Source: Rahnella ecdela
Lineage (GTDB): Bacteria > Pseudomonadota > Gammaproteobacteria > Enterobacterales > Enterobacteriaceae
Length of the DNA stretch: 64,000 nucleotides
NCBI RefSeq assembly: GCF_019049625.1
Contig: NZ_JAFMOY010000122.1
Location: forward strand, 1-64,000
Reading direction: 5' to 3'
Position 1 is the first letter of the stretch. Every line of letters starts with the position of its first letter. This document shows, piece after piece, positions 19,191 to 30,310 of this stretch. Both the position numbers and the translations under genes were made by a program. The notes below the pieces were generated by a model, which had not been told where the DNA came from, searched no databases, and saw only the letters and a list, made by a program, of their open reading frames with translations.

Positions 19191-19228
19191 AAAAGGGCAC
19201 TGCATGAAAATGCGGTGCCCTTTCTTTT
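19191..19228. terminator. Terminator between ilvC and ppiC
   Basis: AAAGGGCACTGCA, a short loop and TGCGGTGCCCTTT form a long stem followed by CTTTT, with A residues on the other side. It lies between convergent genes and can act in both directions. Confidence 0.88.
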
Positions 19229-19248
19229 GGTTCTGGCAGAGTCAGAAC

Positions 19249-19530
19249 TTAGTTGCGGTACAAAATCTTAATGATGTGGTAACCGAACTGAGTGTGCAGC
19301 GGGCCTTGTGGCTCGATCAGCGGCGCAGAGAAAACCACTTTATCGAAAGCCGGCACCATTGCGCCTTGCTTGAATTCACCTAAATGGCCGCCTTTCTTAC
19401 CTGACGGACAGGTAGAGTGCTTCTTAGCCAGTTTCTCGAAGTCGCCACCGTTCTTGAGTTGTTCAAGAAGATCAAGCGCCTGTGCTTCTTCCTTTACCAG
19501 GATATGCATTGCTGCGGCAGTTTTTGCCAT
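19249..19530 (-). CDS. ppiC: Parvulin peptidyl-prolyl cis/trans isomerase C
   Basis: A 93-residue single-domain cytoplasmic parvulin, the same length as E. coli PpiC. It has the fold-defining segments [31 protein letters not shown] and [18 protein letters not shown]. It speeds prolyl bond isomerisation. The start at 19530 gives MAKTAAAMH, as in E. coli; the frame stays open upstream, but that extension has no family counterpart. It is divergent from rep and convergent with ilvC. Confidence 0.96.
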   Translation of the reverse strand: MAKTAAAMHILVKEEAQALDLLEQLKNGGDFEKLAKKHSTCPSGKKGGHLGEFKQGAMVPAFDKVVFSAPLIEPQGPLHTQFGYHIIKILYRN

Positions 19531-19705
19531 GATAAGACCTTTTTTGCGAGAGTGTTTCCAGGCGGGTAATGTAACATCTGCAACCACCTGAGTGGAATCC
19601 GGCCTGCGTTCCGGGATAAGAAATTGCGCTGTAAAGCCAGTCAATCTCGGACGATGTTTCTGCTACAATCGCCGTCCTTGTCTATCAGGTGAGCAAAAAT
19701 ACGCC

Positions 19706-21730
19706 ATGCGATTAAACCCCAGCCAACAAAACGCCGTCGAATTCGTCACCGGACCCTGCCTGGTTCTGGCGGGGGCTGGCTCCGGTAAAACCCGGGTGAT
19801 TACCAATAAAATCGCACACCTGATCCGTGAATGTGGCTACCAGGCACGTCACATTGCGGCCGTCACCTTTACCAACAAAGCCGCGCGCGAAATGAAAGAG
19901 CGTGTCGCGCAAACCCTCGGGCGCAAAGAAGCGCGGGGCTTGCTGATTGCGACATTCCATACGCTCGGGCTGGAAATCATCAAACGCGAATTTGCCGCGC
20001 TGGGGATGAAATCTAACTTTTCCTTATTTGATGATCAGGACCAGCTGGCGTTGCTCAAAGAATTGAGCGAGAAATGGCTGGAAAACGATAAAACGTTATT
20101 GCAGCAGCTGGTGTCGACGATCTCCAACTGGAAAAATGATCTGGTTGATCCTTCCCATGCCGCCGGTCTGGCGCGATCGGAACGCGATCAGATCTTCGCG
20201 CATTGCTACAGCCTTTATCACGACCACATGCGCGCCTGTAATATTCTCGATTTCGACGACCTGATCCTGCTGCCTACGCTGCTGTTGCAGAAAAATGAAG
20301 AAGTGCGTGAGCGCTGGCAGAACAAGTTGCGTTATCTGCTGGTGGATGAATATCAGGACACCAACACCAGCCAGTACATGATGGTGAAATTGCTGGTCGG
20401 TAACCGCGGCCGCTTCACCGTGGTGGGCGATGATGACCAGTCGATTTACTCCTGGCGTGGCGCACGTCCGCAAAACCTGGTGCTGCTGAAAGAAGATTTC
20501 CCGCAGTTGCAGGTTATCAAACTGGAGCAGAACTACCGTTCCACGCAGCGCATTCTGAAAGCCGCCAACATTCTGATCGCTAATAACCCGCATGTGTTCG
20601 AGAAGCGCCTGTTCTCTGAGCTGGCTTATGGGGAATCACTGAAAGTTGTGACGGCAAATAATGAAGACCATGAAGCGGAACGCGTCGTGGGGGAGCTGAT
20701 CGCGCATCACTTCATTAATAAAACGGCGTATGGCGATTACGCGATTTTGTACCGTGGTAACCATCAGTCACGTCTTTTCGAAAAAATGCTGATGCAGAAC
20801 CGTATCCCTTACCGGATTTCTGGCGGCACCTCTTTCTTCTCACGTCCTGAAATTAAAGACCTGCTGGCGTATCTGCGTGTGCTGACCAACCCGGACGACG
20901 ACAGCGCTTTCCTGCGCATCGTGAATACACCGCGCCGTGAAATCGGTGCAGCGACGTTGCAGAAACTGGGCGAGTGGGCTAATCAGCGCAACAAAGGATT
21001 GTTCAAAGCCAGTTTTGATATGGGGCTGAGCCAGTCTCTGACCGGCCGCGGGCTGGAATCTTTGCAACGTTTCACGCACTGGATGGGCAATATTTCTGAA
21101 CTGGCAGAACGTGAACCGGTCGCTGCCGTAAGGGATTTGATCCACGGCGTCGATTACGAAAGCTGGCTGTTTGAAACGTCCCCTAGCCCGAAAGCGGCTG
21201 AAATGCGGATGAAAAATGTCAATCAGCTGTTCAGCTGGATGACAGAAATGCTCGAAGGCACCGATCTGGATGAGCCGATGACGCTCACTCAGGTGGTCAC
21301 GCGCTTTACGCTGCGCGACATGATGGAACGTGGCGAGAATGATGAAGAACTCGATCAGGTTCAGCTTATGACGCTGCATGCCTCGAAAGGTCTGGAGTTC
21401 CCGTATGTCTATCTGGTCGGTATGGAAGAAGGGCTGTTGCCGCATCAGAGCAGCATTGATGAAGACAACGTGGATGAAGAGCGGCGTCTGGCCTACGTGG
21501 GAATTACCCGCGCGCAGAAAGAGCTGACGTTTACCCTTTGCCGCGAACGCCGTCAGTACGGCGAGCTGATCCGCCCGGAACCAAGCCGTTTCCTGATGGA
21601 ATTACCGCAGGACGATCTGGCGTGGGAAAGTGAACGTAAAGTGGTGAGTGCGCAGGAACGGATGGTGAAAGGACAGAGCCATCTGGAAAAAATCCGCGAA
21701 CAGCTGGCGAAAGCCAAGGGCAGCAATTAA
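19706..21730 (+). CDS. rep: ATP-dependent DNA helicase Rep
   Basis: A 674-residue superfamily 1A 3'-to-5' helicase (673 in E. coli). Walker A is AGAGSGKT (residues about 22-29). The [22 protein letters not shown] and LEQNYRST motifs follow, and the C-terminal motif V/VI is [15 protein letters not shown] ... AYVGITRAQ. Rep travels with the replisome and clears protein roadblocks ahead of the fork. The start at 19706 gives [13 protein letters not shown], as in E. coli. Its paralogue uvrD is also in this window at 51470. Confidence 0.97.
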   Translation: MRLNPSQQNAVEFVTGPCLVLAGAGSGKTRVITNKIAHLIRECGYQARHIAAVTFTNKAAREMKERVAQTLGRKEARGLLIATFHTLGLEIIKREFAALGMKSNFSLFDDQDQLALLKELSEKWLENDKTLLQQLVSTISNWKNDLVDPSHAAGLARSERDQIFAHCYSLYHDHMRACNILDFDDLILLPTLLLQKNEEVRERWQNKLRYLLVDEYQDTNTSQYMMVKLLVGNRGRFTVVGDDDQSIYSWRGARPQNLVLLKEDFPQLQVIKLEQNYRSTQRILKAANILIANNPHVFEKRLFSELAYGESLKVVTANNEDHEAERVVGELIAHHFINKTAYGDYAILYRGNHQSRLFEKMLMQNRIPYRISGGTSFFSRPEIKDLLAYLRVLTNPDDDSAFLRIVNTPRREIGAATLQKLGEWANQRNKGLFKASFDMGLSQSLTGRGLESLQRFTHWMGNISELAEREPVAAVRDLIHGVDYESWLFETSPSPKAAEMRMKNVNQLFSWMTEMLEGTDLDEPMTLTQVVTRFTLRDMMERGENDEELDQVQLMTLHASKGLEFPYVYLVGMEEGLLPHQSSIDEDNVDEERRLAYVGITRAQKELTFTLCRERRQYGELIRPEPSRFLMELPQDDLAWESERKVVSAQERMVKGQSHLEKIREQLAKAKGSN

Positions 21731-21740
21731 GCATTAATTA

Positions 21741-21779
21741 CAAAAAAAGCAGAGGCTGATAACACAGGCTCTGCTTTTT
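21741..21779. terminator. Terminator between rep and gppA
   Basis: A run of A residues and GCAGAG pair with CTCTGC and a run of T residues around an eight- to ten-base loop. The symmetry suits the convergent 3' ends of rep and gppA. Confidence 0.88.
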
Positions 21780-21803
21780 GGTGATGATTTATCGAGCCAG
21801 CAA

Positions 21804-23294
21804 TTACTGCTCTTCGACAAACAGCGGCCAGTGGACATAACTCTGCCAATGGCTTTCCTGTTCTAACTCTTCAGCGCGCAGCGGATGTTGTTCCAGCCAT
21901 CCCTGCGGCACAATCACACTCAGTTCATCATCATTGGCGCGCAAACGCACCGCAGGCAATGTGTCGTCACGACGACGGCTGGCAAAGATAATCGCCAGTC
22001 GCATAATGCGGCAAAGCCGTTGCGCCTGACGCGGCGGAAGGGCGTTTTGTTCATTCAGCAGCGGTAAATCCAGTGTGCCATTTTGATTTTGCAAAAGCGT
22101 TGCCAGCAGCTTTTTTTGCGCAGGCGTGAAGCCCGGCAAATCCAGATGACGGATCAGATACGCGGCGTGATGTGGCGCTTTTTTGAAATCGACACTCAAT
22201 CCGATTTCGTGGATCAGACAAGCGCTGTTGAGTAAATCACGGGCGCGGGCGTCCAGTTTCCATTCCTGAGCCACCTGCAGCGAGAAATTCTCTGCCAGCT
22301 GAGCCACGCGTTCGGCTTGTTCATTATCGAGCAGGTAACGGCGTTGCAGATTTCGCAGCGTACGCTGGCGGATATCCTGCTCAATAGGCAAATGCAGCAT
22401 GCCGTAGACCAATCCTTCACGCAGCGCACCGCCCGCCAGAGTCATCATTTCGATGTTCAGCGTTTTGAAAATAGCGATCAGAATGGACAGTCCGCTTGGG
22501 AAAACCAGCGCACGTTCGAGAGTCAGGCCTTCAATTTCCAGCTCTTCCAGCTTGCCGCACTGAATGGCGCGCTGTTTGAGTTGCTGAAGTTTAGGCAGCG
22601 TGATGCGTTCATCCATGCCCTGAGCGACCATGATTTCCTGCAATGCCTGCACGGTACCGGAAGCGCCGACACAAATCTGCCAGCCGTTAGCTATCAGTTC
22701 AGGAGCAACAGGAAGGATCATATCGATCGCGGCCTGTTCCGCCTGATCAAAGTTCTCTTTGGCCAGATTGCGGTCGGTAAAATAGCGCTCAAGCCACGTC
22801 ACGCAGCCCATTGAGAGGCTGAACAACGTAGTGGCCTGTGCGCCGACACCGGTGACCAGCTCTGTGCTGCCGCCACCAATATCAACGACCAGACGTTTAT
22901 CCGGGCCACCCGTCGTATGGGCAACGCCGTGATAAATCAGACGCGCTTCTTCTTCGCCGGAGATGACCTGAATCGGACAACCGAGGATTTCCTGCGCTTT
23001 ACCCAGAAATTCGTCGGCATTACTGGCAAGCCGCAGCGTTGCGGTGGCAACGACACGGATTTGGTCGCGGGGGATATCCTGCAATCTTTCAGAAAACAGC
23101 TTCAGGCATTGCCAGCCACGCTGCATGGCATCCTGAGAAAGCAGGTTTTGTTTATCCAGACCTGCTGCCAGACGCACTTTGCGTTTAATTCTGGCGAGGG
23201 TCTGGATACTGCCTGCCACCTCACGAACAACCAGCATGTGAAAGCTGTTAGAGCCCAGATCAATCGCTGCATACAGTGAGGTGGAGCTTAGCAT
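21804..23294 (-). CDS. gppA: Guanosine-5'-triphosphate,3'-diphosphate pyrophosphatase
   Basis: A 496-residue Ppx/GppA-family enzyme (494 in E. coli). The N-terminal actin-like ATPase-fold domain opens with [17 protein letters not shown] and contains the phosphate loops [12 protein letters not shown] and [10 protein letters not shown]. The C-terminal half is HD-like ([12 protein letters not shown]). It hydrolyses pppGpp to ppGpp and also polyphosphate ends, tuning the stringent response. It starts six bases after the rhlB stop, so rhlB-gppA form an operon. Confidence 0.95.
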   Translation of the reverse strand: MLSSTSLYAAIDLGSNSFHMLVVREVAGSIQTLARIKRKVRLAAGLDKQNLLSQDAMQRGWQCLKLFSERLQDIPRDQIRVVATATLRLASNADEFLGKAQEILGCPIQVISGEEEARLIYHGVAHTTGGPDKRLVVDIGGGSTELVTGVGAQATTLFSLSMGCVTWLERYFTDRNLAKENFDQAEQAAIDMILPVAPELIANGWQICVGASGTVQALQEIMVAQGMDERITLPKLQQLKQRAIQCGKLEELEIEGLTLERALVFPSGLSILIAIFKTLNIEMMTLAGGALREGLVYGMLHLPIEQDIRQRTLRNLQRRYLLDNEQAERVAQLAENFSLQVAQEWKLDARARDLLNSACLIHEIGLSVDFKKAPHHAAYLIRHLDLPGFTPAQKKLLATLLQNQNGTLDLPLLNEQNALPPRQAQRLCRIMRLAIIFASRRRDDTLPAVRLRANDDELSVIVPQGWLEQHPLRAEELEQESHWQSYVHWPLFVEEQ

Positions 23295-23300
23295 AGGTTA

Positions 23301-24593
23301 TCAGCCCGGACGTTTACGGTTGCTACGTGGTGCACTGCTGCGACGTGAAGACGAATTGCTGTTGCGACGCGGGCCGTTACCGGTACGCGAGCGGGCAAGA
23401 CGTTTTGCAGGAGGCAAATCAGCTAACAGCGCATCGCTGTTGTATTTACTGACCGGAATGCTGTGGCCGGTGTAAGTTTCAATCGCCGGCAGATTCAGGG
23501 CATATTCTTCACAGGCCAGGCTGATGGAATGACCACTCAGACCTGCGCGACCGGTACGGCCGATGCGGTGAACGTAGTCTTCACAGTCGTCAGGCAGGTC
23601 ATAGTTAAAGACGTGCGTAACGGCAGGAATGTGCAAACCACGGGCAGCAACGTCGGTTGCGACCAGAATATCCAGCGTGCCTTTGGTGAAATCTTCAAGA
23701 ACGCGCAGGCGTTTTTTCTGCGGAACGTCGCCGGTCAGCAAGCCAACGCGATGACCATCGGCAGCCAGGTGGCCCCAGACGTCTTCACAGCGATGTTTGG
23801 TGTTTGCGAAGATAATGCAGCGATCTGGCCATTCTTCTTCAATCAGCGTCTGTAACAGGCGCATTTTTTCTTCATTTGAAGGGTAGAACAGCTCTTCCTG
23901 AATACGGTGACCGGTTTTTTGTTCCGGTTCGATTTCAATCGACTCGGCATTGTTCATGTTTTCGAACGCCAGTTCTTTCACACGATAGGAAAGCGTTGCT
24001 GAGAACAGCATGTTCAGGCGTTGATTAGCAGGCGGCATCCGGCGGAACAACCAGCGGATATCTTTGATGAAGCCCAGATCGAACATACGGTCTGCTTCAT
24101 CCAGCACCACCACCTGAATCGCGCCCAGGTCGATGTGGTTCTGTTTGGTGTAATCGATTAAACGGCCAGTGGTTCCGATCAGGATGTCCACGCCGCTTTC
24201 CAGCACTTTAAGCTGTTTGTCGTAACCGTCGCCGCCATAGGCCAGACCTAATTTCAGTCCGGTAGATTCAGATAATGCTTCGGCGTCGGAGTGGATCTGC
24301 ACCGCGAGTTCACGCGTAGGTGCCATGATCAAGGCACGCGGCTGGTTAGTCTGACGACCTTCCGCAGCAGGGTGAGAAAGCAGATAATGGAAAGTAGACG
24401 CTAGAAAAGCCAGCGTCTTGCCGGTACCGGTTTGCGCCTGACCTGCAACATCACGCCCAGCGAGCGTGATCGGCAATGCCAATGCCTGAATTGGCGTACA
24501 GTAATGGAACCCTTTCTTTTCAAGGGCTTCTACTGCCAGCGGGTGCAGGGCGAAGTCGGAAAACTTCTGTTCGGTCAAGTGTGTTTTGCTCAT
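23301..24593 (-). CDS. rhlB: DEAD-box ATP-dependent RNA helicase RhlB
   Basis: A 430-residue DEAD-box helicase (421 in E. coli) and component of the RNA degradosome, where it unwinds structured RNA for RNase E and PNPase. Visible motifs in order are the Q motif with TPIQALALP, Walker [33 protein letters not shown] and HRIGRTGR. The C-terminal tail (about residues 395-430) is rich in Arg, Ser and Asn and longer than in E. coli, as is typical of an RNA- and RNase E-binding tail. It is divergent from trxA. Confidence 0.95.
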   Translation of the reverse strand: MSKTHLTEQKFSDFALHPLAVEALEKKGFHYCTPIQALALPITLAGRDVAGQAQTGTGKTLAFLASTFHYLLSHPAAEGRQTNQPRALIMAPTRELAVQIHSDAEALSESTGLKLGLAYGGDGYDKQLKVLESGVDILIGTTGRLIDYTKQNHIDLGAIQVVVLDEADRMFDLGFIKDIRWLFRRMPPANQRLNMLFSATLSYRVKELAFENMNNAESIEIEPEQKTGHRIQEELFYPSNEEKMRLLQTLIEEEWPDRCIIFANTKHRCEDVWGHLAADGHRVGLLTGDVPQKKRLRVLEDFTKGTLDILVATDVAARGLHIPAVTHVFNYDLPDDCEDYVHRIGRTGRAGLSGHSISLACEEYALNLPAIETYTGHSIPVSKYNSDALLADLPPAKRLARSRTGNGPRRNSNSSSRRSSAPRSNRKRPG

Positions 24594-24710
24594 AGTGTGG
24601 TAGAATATCAGCTAACTATTGCTTTACGAAAGCGTATCCGGTGAAATAAAGTCAACCTGATGTTGGTTAATGCTACATCAACAAGGTAAAGATAATCCTT
24701 TGGAGTAAAC

Positions 24711-25037
24711 ATGAGCGATAAAATTATTCACCTGACCGATGACAGTTTCGACAACGATGTATTGAAAGCCGAAGGGCTGGTGCTGGTCGATTTCTGGGCA
24801 GAGTGGTGCGGACCATGCAAAATGATCGCTCCGATTCTGGATGAGATTGCCACTGAGTTCGAAGGCAAGCTGACCATCGCGAAACTGAATATCGATGAAA
24901 ACCCAGGTACTGCACCTAAATACGGCATCCGTGGTATTCCTACCCTGCTGTTATTTAAAGGCGGCGAAGTCGCAGCAACTAAAGTTGGCGCACTGTCGAA
25001 AGGTCAGCTGAAAGAGTTTTTAACAGCTAATCTGTAA
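24711..25037 (+). CDS. trxA: Thioredoxin 1
   Basis: A 108-residue thioredoxin with the redox motif WCGPC (Cys33 and Cys36), the buried Asp27 region and the cis-proline loop GIPTLLLF. It reduces disulfides in ribonucleotide reductase, methionine sulfoxide reductase and other cytosolic proteins. It is one residue shorter than the E. coli protein, lacking the final alanine. It has TTTGGAG as ribosome-binding site and is followed by the rho leader. Confidence 0.97.
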   Translation: MSDKIIHLTDDSFDNDVLKAEGLVLVDFWAEWCGPCKMIAPILDEIATEFEGKLTIAKLNIDENPGTAPKYGIRGIPTLLLFKGGEVAATKVGALSKGQLKEFLTANL

Positions 25038-25452
25038 TCGGTCCGGATGACCAAAGCCAGGTGTTTAGCGGGCTGCCGTGTTTTTCACATTGTCCGCTAG
25101 ACGCCTGTCAAGAAGCGTGCTAAGTTTACACTTACTGCAAATAGAGCTTACCTGTAGTTTGATTCTTACGTTTTACTCTGTTGTGTCAAAAACATCTGCC
25201 TATAAAGTTTCTTTGAATAATAATTAAATTGAACTGGCACTGTGCTTGACCATCTAACGGTTTTGACAAAATCGGCTTTAAGACACCTTCAATATCAGCA
25301 TTACCCCTCAAGAATCGCCCGCGAGCGACTGCCTGCGGCTGAATTTCTGGGCTGTTATTTGAGTGTCATACAATAAACAGGCATGGATGACCCTGCCATA
25401 CCCATTCACGACAGATGTTCGAGACATACCCCGAGTTTAAGAACCCACCATT
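25038..25452 (+). promoter_or_regulatory. trxA 3' hairpin and rho leader region
   Basis: This 415-base gap holds no gene I can support. CAGGTGTTTAGCGG at 25058-25071 pairs with CCGCTAGACGCCTG at 25094-25107 in a 14-bp stem with a large T-containing loop, just after trxA; this probably protects or ends the trxA mRNA. The remainder is the long rho leader, which in E. coli carries autoregulatory Rho-dependent attenuation. I did not find a peptide resembling E. coli RhoL. Confidence 0.6.
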
Positions 25453-26712
25453 ATGAATCTTACCGAATTAAAGAATACGCCGGTCTCTGACCTTATTGCA
25501 CTCGGCGAAAATATGGGACTGGAAAACCAGGCCCGCATGCGCAAGCAAGACATTATCTTTTCAATATTGAAGCAGCATGCGAAAAGCGGAGAAGACATCT
25601 TCGGTGATGGCGTACTGGAGATATTGCAGGATGGATTTGGTTTCCTCCGCTCCGGAGACAGTTCCTACCTCGCAGGCCCCGACGACATCTACGTATCACC
25701 AAGCCAAATCCGCCGCTTCAACCTTCGCACTGGCGACACCATTTCCGGTAAAATCCGCCCACCTAAAGAAGGTGAACGTTATTTTGCCCTGTTGAAAGTT
25801 AACGAAGTTAACTACGACAAACCAGAAAACGCCCGCAGTAAAATCCTGTTCGAAAACTTAACCCCTCTGCATGCAAATTCACGTCTGCGTATGGAACGTG
25901 GTAACGGTTCAACAGAAGATTTGACCGCTCGCGTACTCGATTTAGCTTCCCCGATTGGCCGTGGCCAGCGTGGTCTGATTGTTGCGCCGCCGAAAGCCGG
26001 TAAAACCATGTTGCTGCAAAACATCGCTACCAGCATCGCGTACAACCATCCTGATTGCGTACTGATGGTTCTGCTGATTGACGAACGTCCGGAAGAAGTG
26101 ACCGAGATGCAACGTCTGGTAAAAGGCGAAGTTATCGCTTCTACCTTTGACGAGCCTGCATCCCGTCACGTTCAGGTAGCCGAAATGGTTATCGAGAAGG
26201 CGAAGCGTCTGGTTGAGCATAAGAAAGACGTTATTATCTTGCTGGATTCCATCACCCGTCTGGCGCGTGCATACAACACCGTAGTTCCCGCTTCAGGTAA
26301 AGTCCTGACCGGTGGTGTGGACGCCAACGCCCTGCATCGTCCAAAACGTTTCTTCGGTGCGGCACGTAACGTGGAAGAGGGCGGAAGCCTGACCATCATC
26401 GCTACAGCGCTGGTCGATACCGGTTCTAAAATGGATGAAGTTATCTATGAAGAATTTAAAGGTACCGGCAACATGGAACTGCATCTGGCGCGTAAAATCG
26501 CTGAAAAACGTGTATTCCCTGCGATTGACTACAACCGCTCTGGTACCCGTAAAGAAGAGCTGCTGACCACGTCTGAAGAGCTGCAAAAAATGTGGATCCT
26601 GCGCAAAATCATTCATCCGATGGGTGAGATTGATGCGATGGAATTCCTCATTAACAAGCTCGCCATGACCAAAACCAATGACGACTTCTTCGACATGATG
26701 AAACGTTCGTAA
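25453..26712 (+). CDS. rho: Transcription termination factor Rho
   Basis: A 419-residue hexameric RNA translocase, the same length as E. coli Rho. The N-terminal primary RNA-binding domain has [17 protein letters not shown]. The ATPase core has Walker [10 protein letters not shown], Walker [17 protein letters not shown], the Q-loop and the R-loop [12 protein letters not shown]. It ends transcripts that are untranslated and C-rich. The long upstream leader fits autoregulated attenuation. Confidence 0.98.
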   Translation: MNLTELKNTPVSDLIALGENMGLENQARMRKQDIIFSILKQHAKSGEDIFGDGVLEILQDGFGFLRSGDSSYLAGPDDIYVSPSQIRRFNLRTGDTISGKIRPPKEGERYFALLKVNEVNYDKPENARSKILFENLTPLHANSRLRMERGNGSTEDLTARVLDLASPIGRGQRGLIVAPPKAGKTMLLQNIATSIAYNHPDCVLMVLLIDERPEEVTEMQRLVKGEVIASTFDEPASRHVQVAEMVIEKAKRLVEHKKDVIILLDSITRLARAYNTVVPASGKVLTGGVDANALHRPKRFFGAARNVEEGGSLTIIATALVDTGSKMDEVIYEEFKGTGNMELHLARKIAEKRVFPAIDYNRSGTRKEELLTTSEELQKMWILRKIIHPMGEIDAMEFLINKLAMTKTNDDFFDMMKRS

Positions 26713-26732
26713 GTTGGTGTAAAACTCAGTCT

Positions 26733-26760
26733 AACGCCACGCTCAGTCGTGGCGTTTTTT
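26733..26760 (+). terminator. Terminator of rho
   Basis: AACGCCACG, a short loop and CGTGGCGTT followed by five further T residues, 20 bases after the rho stop codon. Confidence 0.92.
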
Positions 26761-27000
26761 GCTTTTGGTAGCTACCATAATGCTACTTTGGGAAGATTGT
26801 CAGACTATTCGGATAATAGCTGATGGTTTTTCACATGCCCTTTCTTTACTTTGTCGGTAGATTGCCCGAGAAATGGCAGCAGATAAGGTCTTGCCCGAGA
26901 CAAAACCATAACTGTCACCATAGGATATGATTTAAGGCTGTGAGGTTTATGATGTTTCCGATCCCCCGCGCCTTATTTTTGCAGAAGAGATCTCTTAACT

Positions 27001-28086
27001 GTGAATTTACTCAATATGAGTACTGAGCTAGCCAGTGTTTTTGTGTTTTCATTCCTCTTTTTATTCGTTATCCGGAAGATGGCGAATATTGTCGGCTTGG
27101 TTGACAGACCCAACTTTCGTAAACGTCATCAGGGGATGATACCTCTGGTCGGCGGAATTTCCGTCTACGCAGGAATTTGCTTTACCTTCCTGATCACTGA
27201 TTATCGTATTCCTCACGCTTCGCTTTATCTGGCCTGTGCCGGATTGCTGGTGCTCGTCGGCGCGCTGGACGACAGATACGACATCAGCGTTAAAGTCCGC
27301 GCGCTTGTGCAGGCTGCAGTCGCTGTTCTGATGATGAGCTTCGCCAACCTTACCTTACGAAATCTCGGACATCTTATTGGTCCCTGGGAAATGCTGCTTG
27401 GGCCATTTGGTTATCTCATCACCCTGTTTGCCGTTTGGGCTGCAATCAATGCCTTTAATATGGTCGATGGTATCGATGGATTACTGGGCGGCCTGTCTTG
27501 TGTCAGCTTTGGCTCATTAGGCATCATCATGTATGACAGCGGGCATATGGAACTGGCGCTGTGGTGCTTTGCTATGATTGCGGCGACGCTACCCTATATC
27601 CTTCTAAACCTTGGAATTCTGGGGCCACGTTACAAAGTCTTTATGGGTGATGCGGGCAGCACGCTGATTGGTTTCACGGTAATTTGGATCCTTTTGCAAA
27701 GCACGCAAGGGGAATCACACCCTATGAACCCGGTAACCGCGCTCTGGCTTATCGCCATTCCTCTGATGGATATGATTGCTATTATGTACCGCCGTCTGCG
27801 TAAGGGAATGAGCCCTTTCTCAGCCGATCGCCAGCACATTCATCATTTGATCATGCGCGCCGGTTTTACTTCCCGTCAGGCTTTTGTTTTGATTACTTTG
27901 GCTGCCGCAATACTGGCGGCTATAGGCGTTATCGGAGAACATCTCTCCTTCGTGCCCGAATGGGCGATGTTAGTTTTATTCTTCTTCGCGTTCCTGCTCT
28001 ACGGGGTCTGCATAAAACGAGCCTGGAAAGTCGCGCGATTTGTTAAACGAATGAAAAGACGCATTCGTCGCTTGACCGCTCATTAA
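27001..28086 (+). CDS. wecA: UDP-GlcNAc:undecaprenyl-phosphate GlcNAc-1-phosphate transferase
   Basis: A 361-residue inner-membrane enzyme with about 11 membrane segments. It makes undecaprenyl-PP-GlcNAc (lipid I), the first step of enterobacterial common antigen and of many O antigens. Family motifs are NMVDGIDGLLGGL, the MGDAGST metal-binding loop and QHIHHLIMR. The GTG start at 27001 gives MNLLNMST and matches the usual GTG start of E. coli wecA. It opens the ECA operon. Confidence 0.96.
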   Translation: MNLLNMSTELASVFVFSFLFLFVIRKMANIVGLVDRPNFRKRHQGMIPLVGGISVYAGICFTFLITDYRIPHASLYLACAGLLVLVGALDDRYDISVKVRALVQAAVAVLMMSFANLTLRNLGHLIGPWEMLLGPFGYLITLFAVWAAINAFNMVDGIDGLLGGLSCVSFGSLGIIMYDSGHMELALWCFAMIAATLPYILLNLGILGPRYKVFMGDAGSTLIGFTVIWILLQSTQGESHPMNPVTALWLIAIPLMDMIAIMYRRLRKGMSPFSADRQHIHHLIMRAGFTSRQAFVLITLAAAILAAIGVIGEHLSFVPEWAMLVLFFFAFLLYGVCIKRAWKVARFVKRMKRRIRRLTAH

Positions 28087-28115
28087 TCCTATATTTAAGC
28101 AGGGGCATACCAGCT

Positions 28116-29183
28116 GTGGATAAACCAGAAATGATCAGAAACCAGAACGAACACGACATCGAGAATGAACTCGATATTCGCGGCCTGTGCTGCACGCTAT
28201 GGAAAGGTAAATTCTGGATTGCTGGCCTGGCGATACTGTTTGCTTTGGTGGCACTGGGTTCGTCTTATCTGATGAAACAGGAGTGGAGTTCCACGGCGAT
28301 CACCGATCGTCCGACCGTGAACAACCTGTCTTCTTATTTCTCCCAGGCACAGTTCCTGCGCAATTTAGATATCCGTAATGCGCCGCAATCGGACGTCAGC
28401 CGTCCGGCGATTTCTGATGAAGCGTATAACGAGTTTGTGATGCAGCTGGCGGCCTATGACACACGCCGCGATTTCTGGCTGAAAAGTCCTTATTACAAGC
28501 AGCGTCAGGAAAATGACCCGCGTGCGGATGCCGTTCTGCTCGATGAACTGATCAATGATATTCAGTTTACCGCGCGTGATGCGGCAAAAGTCCCGAATGA
28601 CATTGTTAAACTGACGGCGGAAAACGCCCCTGACGCCAATAAGCTGTTGCGTCAGTATGTTAATTTCGCCAGCCAGCGCGCGGCACAGCATTTATATGAT
28701 GAACTTGAAGGCGCGTGGGCCGCTCGGACACAGTCCATGAAAGCCCAGGTGAAACGTCAGGAAGCCGTTGCGCAGGCCATTTTCGCCCGCACGACCAACA
28801 ATACCGAGCAGGCATTAAAGATAGCTCAGCAGCAAAATATCAATAAAAGCGTGACCGATACGCCTGCCGAAGAGCTGCCAGATTCCGATATGTTCCTGCT
28901 GGGCGTACCGATGTTGAAAGCGCGTCTGGAATTATTGCAGGCTTCAGGCCCGGGTTTTGATCTCGATTACGACCAGAACAGCGCGATGCTTTCCACCCTC
29001 AATGTCGGCCCGACGCTGACCGCGAAATTCCAGACTTATCGTTATCTGAGAACGCCGGAAGAGCCAGTAAAACGTGACAGTCCCCGCAGGGTATTACTGA
29101 TGATTATGTGGGGAATTGTCGGTGGTTTAATCGGGGCTGGCGTGGCCCTGACTCGTCGTAAAAATAAGAGAAACACATTGTGA
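28116..29183 (+). CDS. wzzE: ECA polysaccharide chain-length regulator
   Basis: A 355-residue polysaccharide co-polymerase (348 in E. coli). One membrane helix lies near residues 35-53 and a second near residues 327-345, flanking a large periplasmic domain with long helical stretches. It sets the repeat number of ECA, including cyclic ECA, together with WzyE. The start is GTG at 28116 with GCAGGGG upstream; an ATG five codons later is an alternative. It overlaps wecB by four bases. Confidence 0.93.
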   Translation: MDKPEMIRNQNEHDIENELDIRGLCCTLWKGKFWIAGLAILFALVALGSSYLMKQEWSSTAITDRPTVNNLSSYFSQAQFLRNLDIRNAPQSDVSRPAISDEAYNEFVMQLAAYDTRRDFWLKSPYYKQRQENDPRADAVLLDELINDIQFTARDAAKVPNDIVKLTAENAPDANKLLRQYVNFASQRAAQHLYDELEGAWAARTQSMKAQVKRQEAVAQAIFARTTNNTEQALKIAQQQNINKSVTDTPAEELPDSDMFLLGVPMLKARLELLQASGPGFDLDYDQNSAMLSTLNVGPTLTAKFQTYRYLRTPEEPVKRDSPRRVLLMIMWGIVGGLIGAGVALTRRKNKRNTL

Positions 29184-30310
29184 AAGTGTTGACGATTTTC
29201 GGCACCCGTCCGGAGGCCATTAAAATGGCCCCGCTGGTGCTCGCTTTGTCGCAGGATGCGGCATTTGAATCCAAAGTTTGTGTCACGGCTCAGCACCGTG
29301 AAATGCTCGACCAGGTATTACGACTCTTTGAAATTACACCGGATTATGATCTTAACGTCATGAAACCGGGGCAGGGGCTGACTGAAATTACCAGCCGCAT
29401 CCTGACCGGGCTAAAACCCGTTCTGGATGAGTTCCGGCCTGATGTCGTGCTGGTTCATGGTGATACGACGACTACCTTGTCGGCAAGCCTCGCCGCGTTT
29501 TATCACCAGATCCCTGTCGGTCATGTTGAGGCCGGATTGCGTACCGGTGATCTCTCCTCGCCCTGGCCGGAAGAAGGCAACCGCCTTCTGACGGGACATC
29601 TGGCAAAATGGCATTTTGCGCCGACGGAAAATGCCCGCGCAAATTTGCAGCAGGAAAATATTTCCCCGCAGGGCATTTTTGTCACCGGAAATACGGTGAT
29701 TGATGCGCTGCTGTGGGTGCGCGACCGCTTTAGCAGTGATGCGTCGCTGGCTCAGCAACTGGCTGACAGCTATCCGTTCCTTGATGCCGCTAAAAAGTTG
29801 ATCCTGGTCACCGGCCATCGTCGCGAAAGTTTCGGCGGCGGCTTCGAGCGCATCTGCTCGGCGCTGGCCGATATTGCCCGCCAGCATCCTGACGTACAAA
29901 TCGTTTATCCGGTGCATCTCAATCCGAACGTCAGTGAACCGGTGAACCGCATTCTGCAAGGCATTGATAATATTGTTCTGATTGACCCGCAGGACTATCT
30001 GCCGTTTGTTTATCTGATGGATAAAGCGTACCTGATCCTGACTGATTCCGGTGGCGTGCAGGAAGAAGCGCCGTCGCTGGGTAAACCGGTGCTGGTGATG
30101 CGCGAAACCACAGAGCGTCCGGAAGCGGTGGATGCCGGAACGGTACGGCTGGTAGGGACAGACCCCGCTAAAATAGTAGAGGAAGTGAATCGCCTACTGG
30201 ACGATGAAAATGAATACAACAGCATGAGCCGGGCGCACAATCCTTACGGTGACGGGCATGCCTGCCGCCATATTCTTGACGCTTTGAAAAATCATTGGGT
30301 ATCACAATGA
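29180..30310 (+). CDS. wecB: UDP-N-acetylglucosamine 2-epimerase (non-hydrolysing)
   Basis: A 376-residue GT-B-fold epimerase that converts UDP-GlcNAc to UDP-ManNAc for ECA. Motifs are [43 protein letters not shown] and [19 protein letters not shown]. It starts with GTG inside the wzzE stop (GTGA). Its own stop overlaps the wecC start by four bases, so the three genes are tightly coupled. Confidence 0.96.
   Translation: MKVLTIFGTRPEAIKMAPLVLALSQDAAFESKVCVTAQHREMLDQVLRLFEITPDYDLNVMKPGQGLTEITSRILTGLKPVLDEFRPDVVLVHGDTTTTLSASLAAFYHQIPVGHVEAGLRTGDLSSPWPEEGNRLLTGHLAKWHFAPTENARANLQQENISPQGIFVTGNTVIDALLWVRDRFSSDASLAQQLADSYPFLDAAKKLILVTGHRRESFGGGFERICSALADIARQHPDVQIVYPVHLNPNVSEPVNRILQGIDNIVLIDPQDYLPFVYLMDKAYLILTDSGGVQEEAPSLGKPVLVMRETTERPEAVDAGTVRLVGTDPAKIVEEVNRLLDDENEYNSMSRAHNPYGDGHACRHILDALKNHWVSQ

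Noticed and set aside
25387-25440. A 17-codon frame ending just before rho as a possible RhoL leader peptide
   Set aside because: It shows no similarity to E. coli RhoL, is half its length and has no ribosome-binding site.
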